Assembly (NCBI GenBank): GCA_963575745.1
Contig: CAUYUJ010014264.1
Location: 250,329 to 314,328, forward strand
Source: Prorocentrum cordatum
Lineage: Eukaryota > Sar > Dinophyceae > Prorocentrales > Prorocentraceae
DNA length: 64,000 nucleotides
Reading direction: 5' to 3'
In this document: positions 21,546 through 32,390 of the stretch, piece by piece
Position numbering within the stretch: position 1 is the first letter of the stretch
Layout: each line of letters begins with the position of its first letter
Made by a program: the position numbers and the translations under genes
Notes under the pieces: generated by a model
What the model was told of the DNA's origin: nothing
The model's input: only the letters and a program-made list of their open reading frames with translations
The model's database searches: none

Positions 21546-22222
21546 CGAAGCTGGGAAAAATTGGCGACCTCCCGCGAGAACGCCCGAAACCTGGAGCCGG
21601 CGGGGCGACACGCTGAGCAAAACTCCCCGTCCATGCTCTGAGGCCCGACGAGGCCGAACAAAGATTGCACATCGTGGAAGACCAGGACCAGAACCCTGGA
21701 CCCCGTGCTTCTGCTGCGCTTTCGGAGCCGGGTCGACCTGTCCAGGCCCCAGGGCCCAGAACCTGACGAAAACGCCCGGCTCGAAACCATTGCGACGCCA
21801 AGGCCTCAGGGGGCCTCTGCTCCGCCAGACGCTCGCGAGGCGGGGGCGGCCGGTATCCTCTGGGGCCGCGGGCGCTTCAGCGGCGGGCGCCGCCGCGGCG
21901 GCGGGCGCAGCGTCGCTGGCCGGGCCCGCAGCAGACTGAGCGCGGCAGGGAGGGGGGATGCGCTGCCGTCGCCGCAGGATGCGCGCGAGCATCAAAGTGT
22001 GTGTGGGGGTGGGTGGGCGTCCAGCGCCCCCCCTCACCCACGCACGATCCATATCGCTACCCGGGGGTGGGGCGGTGGTGTGTGTGTGTGGCCCGGGTGA
22101 CGACCGTTACGCGCCAGAGGATAACAAAAACAACATCTGTCGGCCTCTGCCCCCCTTCGTCCGTGTCGAGTTCCTAGCGGATTCCACCCACTCCGTGCCA
22201 ATGTCGTAATTACCCATGTCTA

Positions 22223-22425
22223 CGGCGGCGAGCCTGGGGGGAGGTGAGAATGGGCGGGCCTTCACAGAAGGCTCGGAAGTCCCCTGGCCTTCTGAGAAAT
22301 GTTCGAAGCCTTCCTCGAACACGCAGAAACAACCTCTCTGAAGGCCAGCGGCCTCCTGAGAAGCCCCGCCGCCCTCTGAGAAGGCGCTCTCCCTCTCACT
22401 TCCCCCCCCCCCCTGCTCGCCGCCG
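22223..22425. mobile_element. GGCGGCGAG foldback (MITE-like), copy 1
   Basis: Ends CGGCGGCGAGC and GCTCGCCGCCG are inverted repeats. The interior holds many AGAAGGC/GCCTTCT and CTGAGAAG motifs in both orientations, so the element can fold extensively. Homologous copies lie at 30,814-31,022 and, diverged, 32,755-32,911. Confidence 0.82.
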
Positions 22426-22485
22426 AAATGTCCACTTCTCTCGTGCAGAAAAGAAACCCTTGCGGACTTCTCGGATCCGTGCTCT

Positions 22486-22613
22486 CGCCATCGCTCGGAC
22501 GTCCATTTCCTGTGTTTTTTTCGGTTTCGTGCGTGGTTTTTTCGCCAAATGATCAAGGATGCTCCTCGATGGCCCTCGCCGAAGGAAAAATGCACACGTC
22601 CGAGCGATGCCAA
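22486..22613. mobile_element. CATCGCTCGGACGT MITE, copy 1
   Basis: Terminal inverted repeats contain CATCGCTCGGACGT and ACGTCCGAGCGATG. The interior (TTTCGGTTTCGTGCGTGG, CGCCAAATGATCAAGGATG, CCTCGCCGAAGGAAAAATGC) is nearly identical to the copies at 35.3 and 57.9 kb. Confidence 0.92.
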
Positions 22614-22639
22614 GCGCTGGGCCCACCGGCGCGCGGCGG

Positions 22640-22980
22640 CGCGCCGGCGATCGCGGCGGCGGCGAGGTGCAGGGGGCGGGGTGGGGGGCCTCCCTCTTCC
22701 CGGCCGTCTGCGGCGCGCAGGCGAGCTCGGGGGAGGGGAGGTGCAGGGGAAGGGGGGGCCTCTCTCCCTCTCGCTCTCCCTGCCTTCCTCCCCCCTGCCA
22801 CCCTCCCTCCCTCCCTTCGTCGCCCCCTCTACGTGAAGATACACCTTTCTCTACACATGCATAGACACTTGAATTCCATACCAGCTCTGTCCCTATATCC
22901 CTCTCTCTCAATATCCATATCACTCTCTCTCTCTCTCTTCGGAGGCGGACGAACCGGAAAAGGGGAGGACCGAACTGGCG
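22640..22980. repeat. GC-rich and CT-rich low-complexity tract
   Basis: GCGCGGCGG and GGGGAGG runs to 22,770, CCTCCCT to 22,830, then a CT dinucleotide tract at 22,902-22,940. No gene recognised. Confidence 0.65.
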
Positions 22981-23399
22981 GTTGCAGAAGGGGCCCCCCA
23001 AACCTGCACTCTCCGACGGGGGTGCACCAGGCTCAGACCGTCGCTGAAGGGCAAGGCTTATGCTGCTCCCATCGCCTTTGGGAGAGCAACATCCCAGAAG
23101 TAAGTTCGAGCACCCAGAGAAATATCGAAACAGTGTCGGACGAGCATCGCAGCATCGCCTCCCGGGGCCCGACACGTGAACCACCCTCCGGTTTCGGTGC
23201 TTTCTTGGCGCTCGAAGTGGCAGGGCGTGTACGAGGAGCCGAGGCGCCGTGCGAGAGAGGTGCGCGGGGACACGGGCGCCAGGCGCTGCGTCGGCGAGGT
23301 GTGGCACGGGGCCCCGACGAGAAGGCGGAGAGCGGGGGGGGGGGGCAAGGAGGCCATGAGAGAGACTGGGGCAGAGGTGGTGGGACGGGAGTGCGGGCA

Positions 23400-23620
23400 C
23401 GACGCAGACCCATGCAGCAGGGGGTCCGTCCGCAGGAGGCCCTCCACAAGAGACCCAGCCCTGAGACCACCGGGCGTCCGTCGATTTTCGGCGTGGGAGC
23501 GTCACGCTTTCCATTGCAAAACCATCGGAACCCAAGGAACGGGGGGCACCCTGGAGGCAAGCAAGGTGTTTGGCATGGCCCCCCACTGTATCCACTGCGT
23601 CCTGGACTCTCTGGGAAGGG
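23400..23620 (+). repeat. Single copy of the satellite progenitor, 1
   Basis: Shares with the 49-kb array CCATCGGAACCCAAGGAAC, GGCACCCTGGAGGCAAGC and GGCATGG, and shares the upstream flank of the array (CCACAAGAGACC, CCTGAGACC, GCGTGGGAGCGTCACGC). It therefore looks like an unamplified copy of the whole element. Confidence 0.82.
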
Positions 23621-24039
23621 GCGCCAACAGGCCGCGGCGCAGCGGATACGGACAAACAAATCTGACCTCTAGGGGCGAAGTTCCCTTATCCATATCCACG
23701 GCGCTTCTGGCATCGGAGGATGGGAACCCGAAGCTCTCAGACGCAAGAACATGGACAAAAATCGTGCCCGCGGGGAATGTGGGGGGAGAGGTCGGAAAAC
23801 ATTCAAGCATGCGCACTCCAACGGCAGACGGACACAGGAGGCCTCGTCAGCGCGACCACTGCCCGACACGTTCCTCCTGAAGACCGCCCCCTGTAGCCAA
23901 CGGAGAGCACGCCGCACGTAAAACCCCCTCGGTGCGGTCCTCTTTGAGAGCCTCCACAAAGTCCTGGGACAGCATGCGACTGACCTCGGGCATGCCGTGG
24001 GACTTTACCGCATCGTTGAGCTTCGTCATCAGCCTCCCA

Positions 24040-24165
24040 ACGCGGGCCTCATTCCCTCCCCCCTCCTCCTCCGCCTCCTCCTCCTCTTATTCCCTCTTCT
24101 TCCTCCTGCTCCTCCTCCTCCTCCTCCTCCTCCTGCTGCTCTTCCTCCTCCTCCCCCTGGCGCCA
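24040..24165. repeat. CTC microsatellite
   Basis: CTC/TCC trinucleotides with CTT and GCT interruptions. The minus strand below it (24,029-23,847) has a 60-codon frame with a natural-looking composition (TKLNDAVKSHGMPEVSRM) but a TAA lies upstream in the tract; I assign no function. Confidence 0.9.
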
Positions 24166-24239
24166 GCCTGCCGAGCCTGTCAGGTGGCCGATGCGTATGT
24201 CAGGCCAAGGCCAGGAATTCACCGAGTGATCGAGTGAAC

Positions 24240-24860
24240 CGTCGTGCGACCTCGGGAAGAAATGCGGCTTCCTGCCATAAGGACATGCTCAGTGATGTTC
24301 AACAGCTTGCGCAACAGTAGCATCCAACGGCGCGTGAAACTCAAGGGACACTCGAGATTGTAAGTGTGACTTCTCAGGCATCCTGCCGAAGGAATGCTCG
24401 ACCACGGCGGCCGCCCAGTAAACGATGGCCTTGGAAACTGCCGGCCATGCCCGCCCGATGTTTTTGCTGTGTGAGCTCCGCTCGGACGCCGCATGGTCCG
24501 CCATCGTGGCCCCCAGCAGACCGATATCACGCCCCTGTGCTGCCTGGCTGCGCTTACGTCGTTTTCTAATGTGATCCTTCCTCGCCGCAGTCACCTGCCC
24601 GTATCGTCTCCGCCCCGTCCCTGTTCCCTCCGACCGCTTGCCAGGGCCCCAGCACAATTCAGGCACTCTACATGCGACCCGAAGGGCAGGGCCGCTGGAC
24701 CATGTGGCGGGAGCGTCAACTCCGCCTTGGATTCGTGAGGCAGGGGGCATTCACCCTGCATGGGAGGATCTTGTGGGAGCCCCCCGTGGGAAACATGAAC
24801 GATCGTTGGTCCGATGGCCCGCGTTCGCACGACGGCTGCCCCGGGAGATCATGAATCACA
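24240..24860. other. No gene recognised
   Basis: Moderate GC, mostly unique. A minus-strand frame at 24,750-24,289 has a plausible composition in its second half (AVSKAIVYWAAAVVEHSFG) but no family I recognise. Could be coding debris. Confidence 0.3.
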
Positions 24861-25190
24861 GCAGAACCCGCGCTGTGGATCTTCGATGGCCCGCAGCCAT
24901 GCCCGGCTAGCAACCCAAGATCAGACTTGAACTCTGGACCATTGACACGCGTGTGATGGCAGGACTCAGAGACCACACATCGCCCCAAGTCTGGATCTCA
25001 ACGGCCAGCAAGGGCGTGCAAGCTGCACTCCAGCATCCTGAGCCGACCCACCATGCCGACCCAACACGCCAACTCTGGAGCTCGGATGGCCTGCAACAGT
25101 GTAAGCCATGTGCCCTGGGGTAGACACAACTCCTCTCCTGGCGCTAATTCTGGAGCTTCGATGGTCCGTAAACGCAGTCTCGGAATTGGA
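24860..25190. repeat. Degenerate TCTGGAGCTTCGATGG tandem, locus 1
   Basis: Variants of TCTGGA-x-CTTCGATGGCCC-GCAA occur near 24,878, 24,930, 24,989, 25,072 and 25,150, about 55-85 bp apart. The same motif recurs at 28,385-28,545 and near 29,815. Confidence 0.65.
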
Positions 25191-25504
25191 CCGGCCAGTG
25201 TGAACCTAAAGCTTGGCCTCTGCTCCTCTGGTCCTCGATCCTCCCCTTTGGTCCCCACATCGGCCCTCTGCGTTTTCCTCGTCGTCTTCTTCTTCCTCCT
25301 CTTCCCCGCCCTCCTCAATCCTCATCTGTTTCCGCCCCCCCCACCGCCTCTCCCTCTTCCCGCTGGAGAAGGAGACAGACGAGGAGGAAAACGACGAGGA
25401 AACCGCAGAGGGCCGAGGAGGGGGAGTAAATGGGAGAATCGAATGGAGACCCAGAGGAGCAAAAGCCAAATTTTCAGTTCAATGGCCTTTCCTATTAGCC
25501 GACT

Positions 25505-25776
25505 GTGTTTCCTCCTCCTCCTTCACCTCATCATTCTCATCCCCATCATCTTCAACATCATCATCAACATCACCATCAACATCAACATCAAACTAAACAT
25601 CAGCATCAGCATCAACAGCAGCATCAACACAGGCATCAACACCAACACCAACACCATCGTCATCATCACTAGCACCAGCATAAGCAGCACCATCATCACC
25701 ACATCATCATCATCAACTTCATCATCATTATCATCATCAGCAGCAGCATCAGCATCAGCATCAGCATCAGCATCAG

Positions 25777-25813
<37 letters not shown>

Positions 25814-26108
25814 GGCATCGTCATCGTCGTCGTCATCATCACCAGCATCCGCATCCGCATCCGCATCCGCATCCTCATCCTCCTCATCCTCCTCTTCAGC
25901 ATCATCTCATCACCATCATCATCAGCATCATCACCAGCATCAGCATCAGCACCAGCATCAGCAGCATCATCCTCATCCTCGTCATCATGAGCATGATTAT
26001 GATCATGATCGTGATCAGCATCATCATCATGACCAGCATCAATATCATCATGACCATCACCATCGTCATCGTCATCCTCATCGTCATCGTCGTCGTCGTC
26101 CTCGTTGA
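25505..26108. repeat. ATC microsatellite
   Basis: About 600 bp of CAT/ATC trinucleotides with AGC, AAC, CGC and CCT variants. Complementary in polarity to the GAT tract at 5.7 kb. Confidence 0.95.
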
Positions 26109-26290
26109 GCCCCCTATGAAGCCACGAAGCGTGCGAGGGGTCTGCCGAGTTGTTGGGGTGGGCGCATGCGGGCGCTGCCACCGGGGCCTTCGGGGGAGCT
26201 CCCCAAGAAGCCACGAGACGTGCGAGGGGTCTGCCAAGGTGGTGTGGTGGGGGGGGGCGCATGCGGGCGCTGCCACTGGGGCCTTCGGCC
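26105..26290 (-). repeat. 90-bp family, two inverted units
   Basis: Read on the minus strand this contains GGAGCTCCCCCGAAGGCCCC, CCCGCATGCGCCC and CACGCTTCGTGGCTTC, the landmarks of the array at 85-1115. More diverged units follow at 26,420-26,520 and 26,695-26,780. Confidence 0.82.
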
Positions 26291-26415
26291 TTCGCTCGGA
26301 CGTTCATTCCCTGTGTTTTTTTCGGTTTCGTGCGTTGTTTTTTCGCCGAGTGATCAAGGATGTTCCTAGAGGGTCCTCGCCAACGGAAAAATGCACACGT
26401 CCGAGCGATGCCAAG
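26287..26415. mobile_element. CATCGCTCGGACGT MITE, copy 2
   Basis: Left end TTCGCTCGGACGT, right end ACGTCCGAGCGATGCCAAG, interior TTTCGGTTTCGTGCGTTG and TGATCAAGGATGTTCC. It lies inside units of the 90-bp family, so it inserted into them or spread with them. Confidence 0.9.
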
Positions 26416-26499
26416 CCCTAAGAAGACACGAAGCGCGCAAGGGGTCTGCCATGGTGGTGTGGTGTGGTGGGGGGGGGGCGCACGCAGGCGCTGGCACTG

Positions 26500-26700
26500 G
26501 GACCTCGGTGGGGCTGCCTGCAGTGGAGGTCCACAAGAAACCATTCCACAAGGAACCCAGCCCCGAGACCCCACGACGTCCATGGATTCTTGGTGTTGGA
26601 GCGTCGCGCCTTCCATAACAGAATCATCGAGGCCCAAGAAGCCCAGGGCACCCTGGAGGCAAGCAGGGTGCTTCTGGGCATGGGTCCCCGCTGTATGGGG
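26500..26700 (+). repeat. Single copy of the satellite progenitor, 2
   Basis: Shares CCACAAGAAACC, CGAGACCCCACGACGTCCA, GGAGCGTCGCGC, then CCCAAGAAGCCCAGGGCACC and CTGGAGGCAAGCAGGGTGCT with the array at 49.3 kb. The core forms a hairpin (GCACCCTG pairing with CAGGGTGC). Confidence 0.85.
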
Positions 26701-26799
26701 CCACGAAACGTTTTGAGGGGGCTTGCCAACAGCGGGGTGGACGCACGCGGCCCCTGCCGCTGGGGCCAGTGGGGCACAAGGAAGGATGACCTGATGCTG

Positions 26800-26890
26800 C
26801 TGATGGTGGAGAAGACGATGATGACGACGGCGATGACGATGCCGTTGATGATTATGATGACGAGTGGTTTGGACGACGACGATGCGGACA
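26800..26890. repeat. GATGAC simple repeat
   Basis: GATGATGACGACGGCGATGA-type trinucleotides, short. Confidence 0.8.
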
Positions 26891-27139
26891 CGCGGGGAGC
26901 AGGAGGAATGGGAGGAGGAATGGGAGGAAGGAAAAAAGAAAGGAACGATACGCGGGGGCACTGCTGATTCAAGATGGGGGCCCAACAACACGGGATGACT
27001 GGGGAAGAACTCAACACGGGATGACTGGGGACGAGCTACATTCACCACATCCCCTAATATGGTCCAACTCCGGGACTGTGGTAAACGCGTGAAGGTTTCA
27101 CTGTCAAGCCATGTGTCGTGCGCTCTCACAAGCTTTGCC

Positions 27140-27360
27140 ACGGTTGTTTGTTGCTCTTGGTGTTTGTCTTGTTGCTGTTGCTGTGTGTCTTGTTGCTTGT
27201 GCTCTCGTTGTTTGTCTTGCTGCTGTTTGTGGTGTGTGCAGCTGTTGCTCGTTCTCTTGCTGTTTGTCTTGTTGCTGTTGTGCCCTGCTGTTGCTGCTGT
27301 TTTGCTGGTTGCTGCTGCTGTCGTGGTTGCTGTTGTTTGTGCTTGTGTTGTGTGTGTGAA
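27140..27360. repeat. TTGTTGCTGTTTGTC minisatellite
   Basis: GTTTGTCTTGTTGCTGTT and variants in tandem, about 18-24 bp. The minus strand is A/C-rich and encodes Gln/Thr-rich frames; not a gene. Confidence 0.82.
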
Positions 27361-27454
27361 CACTTATGGTCAGCAACCATGTGGTGGCTGCACTCCGGTC
27401 CTCGCTCCGGAGAAGCTGCGAGGCCCCACGCACATAATACTAGCAATACTGCAT

Positions 27455-27660
27455 CGTAATAATAATAATCATAATAATAATATTAATAATAATAATAATA
27501 ATAATACTAATACTAATGATAATAATACTGGTAATAATAATAATAGTAATAGTAATAGTAATAATACTAATGGAAATACCAATATTAATAACGATATAAT
27601 GATAGCTAATAATGATATATCATTAATAATGGCAATACTAATGCTATTAATAATATGACA
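27455..27660. repeat. AAT microsatellite
   Basis: AATAATAAT with ACT, GGT, AGT and GAT variants: the most AT-rich block of the window. Confidence 0.95.
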
Positions 27661-27664
27661 AAAA

Positions 27665-27900
27665 CCATAAAGGGGGCGGGGTCGGGAGGACGAGTAGGAG
27701 GAAGGGTTGGGGGGGGCCGCGCCCTCGCTCGGGCGGCGGCGCACCCCGCAGGAGAGGGGGGGGAGGGCAGCGGGCTTCGGGGAGGGGGAGAAGGGAAAGG
27801 GGGGGGAGGGGGGAATGGGCAGAGGGAGGGGGAAGGGGGAGAGTGAATGGGGAGAGGGAGTGGGAATGAGGAGAGGGGGGGGTTTGGAGTGGAGAGGGGG
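27665..27900. repeat. GGGGAGA purine tract
   Basis: G-runs with AGAGGG units, no gene. Confidence 0.75.
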
Positions 27901-28145
27901 AGAGACGGTCCAAGATGGCCCCAATGCGGCCCAAGAGGCCTGCAAGATGGCGCAAGAGGCCTCCCAAGACTGCCCGAAGAAACCTCGACACAGCCCAATG
28001 AAACTCCAAGACGATCCGCGAAGACGGCCCATAGAGGCCCCCGAGATGGCTCCGAATACGCCCGGCGCCACAAGAGCGCCCTAAGACGGCCCAAGGAGCC
28101 CCGAAGATGCCCCGAGGTCTCCAAGGCGCCTCAAGAGAGGAGGAG
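27900..28145. repeat. CCAAGAGG-type minisatellite, locus 3
   Basis: CCAAGATGGCCCCAATGC, CCAAGAGGCCTGCAAGATGG and similar units of about 11 bp. It follows the purine tract directly, as at 7.1 kb. Confidence 0.82.
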
Positions 28146-28379
28146 GGCACAAGAAAGAGGAAGACGATGACGAACACGAAGAGAGACAACCCGGAACGCG
28201 GAAGACTGTGTCATTTTGCGCGCCCTCCCCAACCCTCAAAATACGATGTGCCATGCGTTATACGGCTGCGTGTGCGCTCCTCGAACAGCCGCGTCCCAGT
28301 GCTCGGCTGGCAGGGTGGCGGGACTTGCCGCGGGCGGCCGGACATGATAGGATCGCGCTCTGGGTTTGTGAGCGGTCCC

Positions 28380-28545
28380 AAGTCGCCAGCTCTTGAACTT
28401 CGATGGCCAACCTACGGGAAAACTGCGGCATGGCTGCACTAGATTGTCCTATCATTCAACTTCTGGAGCTCCGATGCGCAGTGTTTTCCGTGCCATGGGA
28501 GCAATGAGCACCTCCAGATGACCCAAGTCTGGACCCTCGATGCGT
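28380..28545. repeat. Degenerate TCTGGAGCTTCGATGG tandem, locus 2
   Basis: Units near 28,388 (CTTGAACTTCGATGGCC), 28,460 (TTCTGGAGCTCCGATGC) and 28,528 (TCTGGACCCTCGATGC), spaced about 70 bp. Confidence 0.6.
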
Positions 28546-28549
28546 GTTT

Positions 28550-29190
28550 CGTATGCAACAAATTTCGTCGCTCAAGCATAGATCGGCCCACGACGCAATG
28601 TATGGCTCTTACATGTCCCCCTGCCCTGGACGATATCCAATCTGGGAATGGTCATGGGAGCTCCTGTGCAGAATCCCGAAAGAAAGGCCTCGAGATGCAC
28701 CGCAGCCCCCACTTCAGCGCGTTTAAGGAGCATGTAAGAAATCACAGCCATGGACTTGCTCTTCGGCATCATTCTGGCACAACCGCTTGGTCCTCCTCAT
28801 GCATGGGGCACTGAGAAGGAAGAGGAGGAGCAGGAGGAGGGCAGGGAGAAGGAGGAGGAGGACCAATGTACACCCAAGAGTCATCAACGATGTTGGAATC
28901 AACCGTCCCTCCACGCATCCTCTTCATAGGCCCCTACAGCGGTTCATTTCCACTGAGGGAACTGCCTCGTTGGAAGACAGCTGTTTGAAGACCCTGAAGC
29001 ATGGCAAAACAATGCTCTCGATACTCCGACGGCACGGGTCAATCTGACTGTTGCGTCTTGACGATCCAGAATCGGGCCAGAACGCCATTCTCGGGACTCC
29101 ACAACTGCGAATCAACGTAGATCCAGAATCTCTCCAAAGCACCATGTCTGGTACGTTGATCATGGGAATCCGTAAAGCAACTTGCAACTT
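28550..29190. other. No gene recognised
   Basis: Mostly unique, with a short GGA tract at 28,810-28,860. Motifs like GATCCAGAATC recur at 29,060 and 29,120. No domain or RNA gene seen. Confidence 0.4.
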
Positions 29191-29194
29191 ACAT

Positions 29195-29415
29195 GAACGA
29201 ATGTGCGCGGCGCTACAGCGATAACCGCATTTTGAAAAATAATCTCCCTCAATGTGTGAACGTGATACTCTTGCAAAGTTTAAAACGAGTGTACGCGGCG
29301 CTTAAGCCAGAGCTACATTTAAAAAAACATCTGCCCTCAATCAGTGAAACTCTGGCATTTGTTACTACGAATGCGCGCGGTGCTCACGCGAGAACCACAT
29401 TTTGAACACCGCCCG
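29195..29415. repeat. Degenerate tandem of about 90 bp, 2.5 copies
   Basis: ACGAATGTGCGCGGCGCT, ACGAGTGTACGCGGCGCT and ACGAATGCGCGCGGTGCT mark the units (29,195; 29,284; 29,368), each followed by ACATTTTGAA- or ACATTTAAAA-like and CCCTCAAT motifs. Resembles in style the array at 1,130-2,060. Confidence 0.7.
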
Positions 29416-29850
29416 CCTTTCATCAATTAAGCTGTTTCCAATGTGGAAGCATCCGGGCCATACGTGGTGATGAAGTCTCAGGCGAGACGCCCAGCCCGCC
29501 CTAAAAGCTGGCCTCGGGGTGCGACAGGGAAAAGTTATTCCTATGGGAAAGGAATGGAGGAGGACTCACCGAAGCCGAAGCTGTCTTCGGCTACGGATCA
29601 GTTCGAAACGACAAGCTTCAATCAGCCGGGCCCCCCTGCAGGGAGTCCTTGCCCCTCCTCCCCAGCAGGGTTGACAAAGGAGAGAGGGAGGGAGCAAGAA
29701 GGGATGGGAGGAAGGGCGCTGTGAGGGGGAGGGGAGGCCAATCATGAAGGAGCGCGACAACAAGGATGAGGAAAAAGGGGGAGGAGGAAGCAACGGACAC
29801 GGAATGATTCCCCAAATCTGGATCTCAATGCGGATCACCCGCCCCGTGGT

Positions 29851-30221
29851 CAAGCTTCGGACTGCGCACGGAAAGCCACACCAGGTAGTCCCGGCTGGCC
29901 TCAACCGGCCCGGGGCGGGCTCCACACCCCACCCCCGGGGCGCCGAGGGCCGAAGTGCTAAGACCGCCCCAGACTACTTTCGGGGATGGACAGAACCCCC
30001 TTTAGTGAAACGTGGTTTAGTGAAAACGACCTCGGGCCCAAACCTGGCGGGCGAAAGCCTGGAAAATAACGGCCACGGCGCCCTCTCGAGAACCGAGAAC
30101 GGACAATTCACTAATCGACGTGTCACTGTTGGGGGTTCTGTCCTCCCCCGATACTTGGGCGGCCTGTTGAGGCCAGGTGGGCCGACCTGGGGGATCTGTC
30201 TCTGCGCAATCCGAAGCCTTG
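29851..30221. mobile_element. CAAGCTTCGGACTGCGC foldback, copy 1
   Basis: Ends CAAGCTTCGGACTGCGCA and TGCGCAATCCGAAGCCTTG are inverted. Inner paired blocks: CCAGGTAGTCCCGGCTGG with CCAGGTGGGCCGACCTGG, and GGATGGACAGAACCCCC with GGGGGTTCTGTCC. Same family as 39,806-40,073. Confidence 0.82.
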
Positions 30222-30813
30222 CTGCCCCACCCCCTCCGGTCCCCTGGAATGCTGGCGTGGCTCCGGGAGGCAGCTGGTTGTCGCAGATCAGCTTCATCTG
30301 CGGCGCCGCCGTGTCCTCGGAGCTGAACTCCGTCACCTGGCCGTGCAGGCCAGGCGCCGCAAGCAAGATCTCTCTCTCTCTCTCTATCTGCCCCTCGCTC
30401 TGTCGCACGCATAATGTGGACGACGGGTGCCCCTGTACCTCTTTGTGCCCTCTGGCCCTGGCAATCTGCCCTTGGAAGGCAACTTCTGGGGAACCTACGT
30501 AAGAACGGTTCAGGGCTATGACGCCCGGTGAAGGCCAGAGATTGGGCCGTATTGAATGGGAAAAACCAGATTGGGCCGGTTTTTGACCGCGGATCTGCCA
30601 GCACCGATGCTGCATTGAACCTCCCAGAAGCTGCATTCCGAGTGCCCTGTGCTGCAGCCGTCCTTCACCTCTGGTGGCCAGCGGAACGCTGTCCGTGCGC
30701 GTGGGCGCACGGCGCTCGGCCTCGGCGCCGGAGGCCGCGGCTCACGAGTCCTGGGGGGAGCAGGTCCTGAACCCCAGGACTGCAGCTTTTCGTGCTGTAT
30801 TGTTTTCTGACAC

Positions 30814-31022
30814 TGGCGGCGAGCCTGGGGGGGAGTGAGGGGGGGCAGGCATTCTCAGAAGGCGGCGCGGCTTCTCGGAAGCCCCTCGCGCCTGCTGAGA
30901 AGTCTTCCGAGCCTCCTCCGAAGACAAGGGCGGCTTCTCAGAGGGCCAGAAGGCTTTCGAGAGGCCCCGCCGCCTTCTGAGAAGGCCTGCCCCCTCTCAA
31001 GTCACCCCTCGGCTCGCCACCG
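30814..31022. mobile_element. GGCGGCGAG foldback (MITE-like), copy 2
   Basis: Ends TGGCGGCGAGCC and GGCTCGCCACCG. Interior shares CTTCTCAGAAGGC- and GAGAAGGCCTGCCC-type motifs and the layout of copy 1 at 22.2 kb. Confidence 0.85.
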
Positions 31023-31049
31023 TAGAGGGCCCGGGGAGGCCAAGAGCAG

Positions 31050-31800
31050 CTAAACACCTCAAGAACTCGTGGGCGAAAAACACGTGTCCGCGGCCTCGCC
31101 CCCGGGTCTCCTCGTCGCGATGGTTCAAGGCAGTTAGAAGGAGGAGAACAACAACAAATATCAGGAAGAGGATGAGGAGTGGCCGCGATCGAACGACTCC
31201 CTTCATAACCTCCTCTCTGCACGTCTTACTAACGGATCCCCGCTGTTGCGGCCAATGTGGGCCATCGTGCCGTAGGCGTTGGGCGGGGTGTTCTCGGTTG
31301 CCTTGCTCCCCCCGATCTGGGACACTGTCCGTGCTCTCGTTGCCGCAGGCCCCAAATTCACAGGCGCACCCAAGAATTTCTCGGCGCTGTCCATGTTTGT
31401 CGATTGACTCCCTCGGAAGTTTCAAGAATGTGGTTGGGAGTCCGCCCTTCCCGGGTGTCCCAAAATGACCCCAACGACCGTCCTGAGGCTCTCAATGGAA
31501 CCTCTGGGGCCGTCTTGGAGGTAGTGGGGGACCAGCCCGAGAGGCCGAAACTCTCGAACAACATCCGATGGTATTGAGTACTCACCATTTCGGTATCGAC
31601 GGCGGTCAAGATGTCGCAAGAGGCCCCTACGATCGCTCCAAGAATGTCTCCAAGCCCCAAGGAGGGGCTCAAAAAGGTCCTGACCCCGAATGGGGAACAT
31701 CGAACGGGAAGTCCCCGAGACCGCGGGCAGGTCTCCAAGAGCCGCCCAAGAGGCGTTCACTGAGAGCCCAACGGGAGCCTTTTCTTTCACGTGGCCTCCA
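31050..31800. other. No gene recognised
   Basis: Mostly unique sequence; CCAAGAATG/CCAAGCCCCAAGG units near 31,640-31,760 hint at the CCAAGAGG-type minisatellite. No domain seen on either strand. Confidence 0.4.
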
Positions 31801-31801
31801 A

Positions 31802-31934
31802 TAGACCTTTAAGACAGCGGCAGGAGCCTCCTGCCGCTTTCTTAAAGGTCTAATGCTTCCTGCCGCTTTCAGTTTGGGCCTCCTTCCTGCCTCCTGCCGC
31901 TTTCTGTTTGGGCCTCCTGACAGGAGGCCCAAAC
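31802..31934. repeat. Two strong hairpins in tandem
   Basis: 31,802-31,852: 25-nt arms TAGACCTTTAAGACAGCGG... that differ from their complement at one base, with almost no loop. 31,906-31,934: GTTTGGGCCTCCTG and CAGGAGGCCCAAAC, 14-nt perfect arms around one base. Between and across them CTGCCGCTTTC-x-GTTTGGG is directly repeated with a spacing of about 34 bp. Confidence 0.92.
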
Positions 31935-32390
31935 AGGTGTTCCCAATACGCACCCAACCTAACAAATGGCATCCCACGAGGCTCCAAGGAGGCCTCGAAG
32001 GAGCCTCCTACGCACGAGCTGCTTGGCGCAGCTGCGGGATGGGCAGCATGCCACTCTATACTGCATGATAGCGGCTTGTGCGATCACGCCAATCGCCTGA
32101 GAAACGCGATCGTCGAGCACTGCGACAAACGCGATACTCGAGCAATGGCTCAGACCGCGCGATGGAGGCAATTCTCCTCGGCATAAAACGGCCCGCGCTC
32201 TATGGCCCCCCCCCGTTCTCGTAGGCAAGAGGCCGAAAGCTCATTAACAACGCGGCACGGAACGGCTTAGGCCGCAACAGATGCCACGCCCACGCCTGCT
32301 GTCTAAAAGCGGTTCAAAACGAGTCTGGGGGGACACTTAAGCAAATAATGATTCCCAACGCTGTAGTGCGCATCTGTCGGCTACACGCAG

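Noticed and set aside
27104-27446. Gln/Thr-rich minus-strand frames
   Set aside because: Translation of the TTGTTGCTG minisatellite.
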